Positions 42,494 to 42,556 of a stretch of DNA of 42,556 nt are shown piece after piece. The stretch is from UMGS1251 sp036666555 (GTDB lineage: Bacteria > Bacillota > Clostridia > Lachnospirales > Lachnospiraceae). Under the pieces are notes generated by a model, which saw only the letters and a list, made by a program, of their open reading frames with translations, was not told where the DNA came from and did no database searches. Each line of letters begins with the position of its first letter. Within the stretch, counting starts at the first letter, position 1. The stretch covers positions 1 through 42,556 of the forward strand of contig JAVWVS010000017.1 in the NCBI GenBank assembly GCA_036666555.1, written 5' to 3'. The translations under genes and the position numbers were made by a program.

Positions 42494-42543
42494 TTCACTA
42501 CAGTGAATTGAAAAAGTAAATTCCGTATGAAAGAGTAAATTCC
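42494..42543. repeat. Short palindrome and direct repeat at the window end
   Basis: TTCACT-AC-AGTGAA (42494-42507), then AGTAAATTCC twice (42515-42524, 42534-42543), 19 bases apart. May be the edge of the next regulatory region or of a repeat element cut by the window. Confidence 0.5.
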
Positions 42544-42556
42544 ACTACCAACGTGA

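Noticed and set aside
42010..42498. 162-codon minus-strand frame over rbsB and its terminator
   Set aside because: Runs through the operon terminator and opposite conserved RbsB motifs; no credible domain.
1..42556. CRISPR arrays, tRNA/rRNA genes, insertion sequences, prophage or defence genes
   Set aside because: No regularly spaced repeats, no cloverleaf or rRNA stretches, and no transposase, integrase or known defence domains were found on reading both strands.

Overview
This is a chromosomal core-genome window from a low-GC Gram-positive anaerobe, most likely a clostridium of the Lachnospiraceae type. The evidence is AGGAGG-type ribosome binding sites before nearly every gene, a CIRCE/HrcA-type heat-shock operator at clpB, pyruvate:ferredoxin oxidoreductase instead of a visible pyruvate dehydrogenase, a ribose operon in the Bacillus-like order rbsR-K-D-A-C-B, and the Firmicutes housekeeping run murE-priA-def-fmt-rsmB-rlmN-prpC-prkC-rsgA-rpe-thiN. 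MurE carries the DNPR motif that goes with meso-diaminopimelate. I see no rRNA, tRNA, insertion sequence, prophage, CRISPR array or defence island.

Layout. 0.1-3.3 kb: nudC, a YitT-type membrane protein, and convergent pepT, with a shared two-way terminator. 3.3-7.8 kb: a potassium-uptake unit (TrkH/KtrB channel, TrkA/KtrA gate, KdpD-like kinase lacking the Kdp-N domain, KdpE-like regulator), preceded by phased TTAACA repeats and a 33-codon leader ORF. 7.8-12.4 kb: a divergently transcribed alpha/beta-hydrolase with unusual features, then lplA, a pentapeptide-repeat protein and a MATE exporter, with luxS convergent. 12.5-17.1 kb: clpB under CIRCE control, dinB, and convergent vanZ-like. 17.2-30.6 kb: a long unidirectional housekeeping cluster joining cell wall synthesis, replication restart, N-formylmethionine metabolism, rRNA methylation and Ser/Thr signalling. 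30.6-32.9 kb: ychF and lgt. 33.0-36.6 kb: nifJ (PFOR), with its own promoter and a strong terminator. 36.6-42.5 kb: the ribose uptake operon, ending in a terminator. The last 80 bases hold short repeats only.

How the genes work together. The Ktr unit and its two-component pair look like a self-contained potassium homeostasis circuit: the candidate response-regulator boxes lie exactly where an activator would compensate for a missing -35. The ribose operon takes up ribose (RbsB/C/A), converts the ring form (RbsD) and phosphorylates it (RbsK) under RbsR, for which three near-identical palindromes are visible. The PrpC/PrkC pair would sense muropeptides and phosphorylate targets; the neighbouring RsgA is a ribosome-assembly GTPase.

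I found no obviously new multi-gene system. The most interesting signals are regulatory and protein-level: two divergent promoters (vanZ/murE) that share one palindromic -35 hexamer; operator-like palindromes inside rbsR and rbsD; the phased box array and overlapping leader ORF before the potassium genes; a perfect 14-bp inverted repeat early in rsgA; and a hydrolase with a Ser-to-Gly nucleophile position and six basic hexapeptide repeats at its N-terminus.
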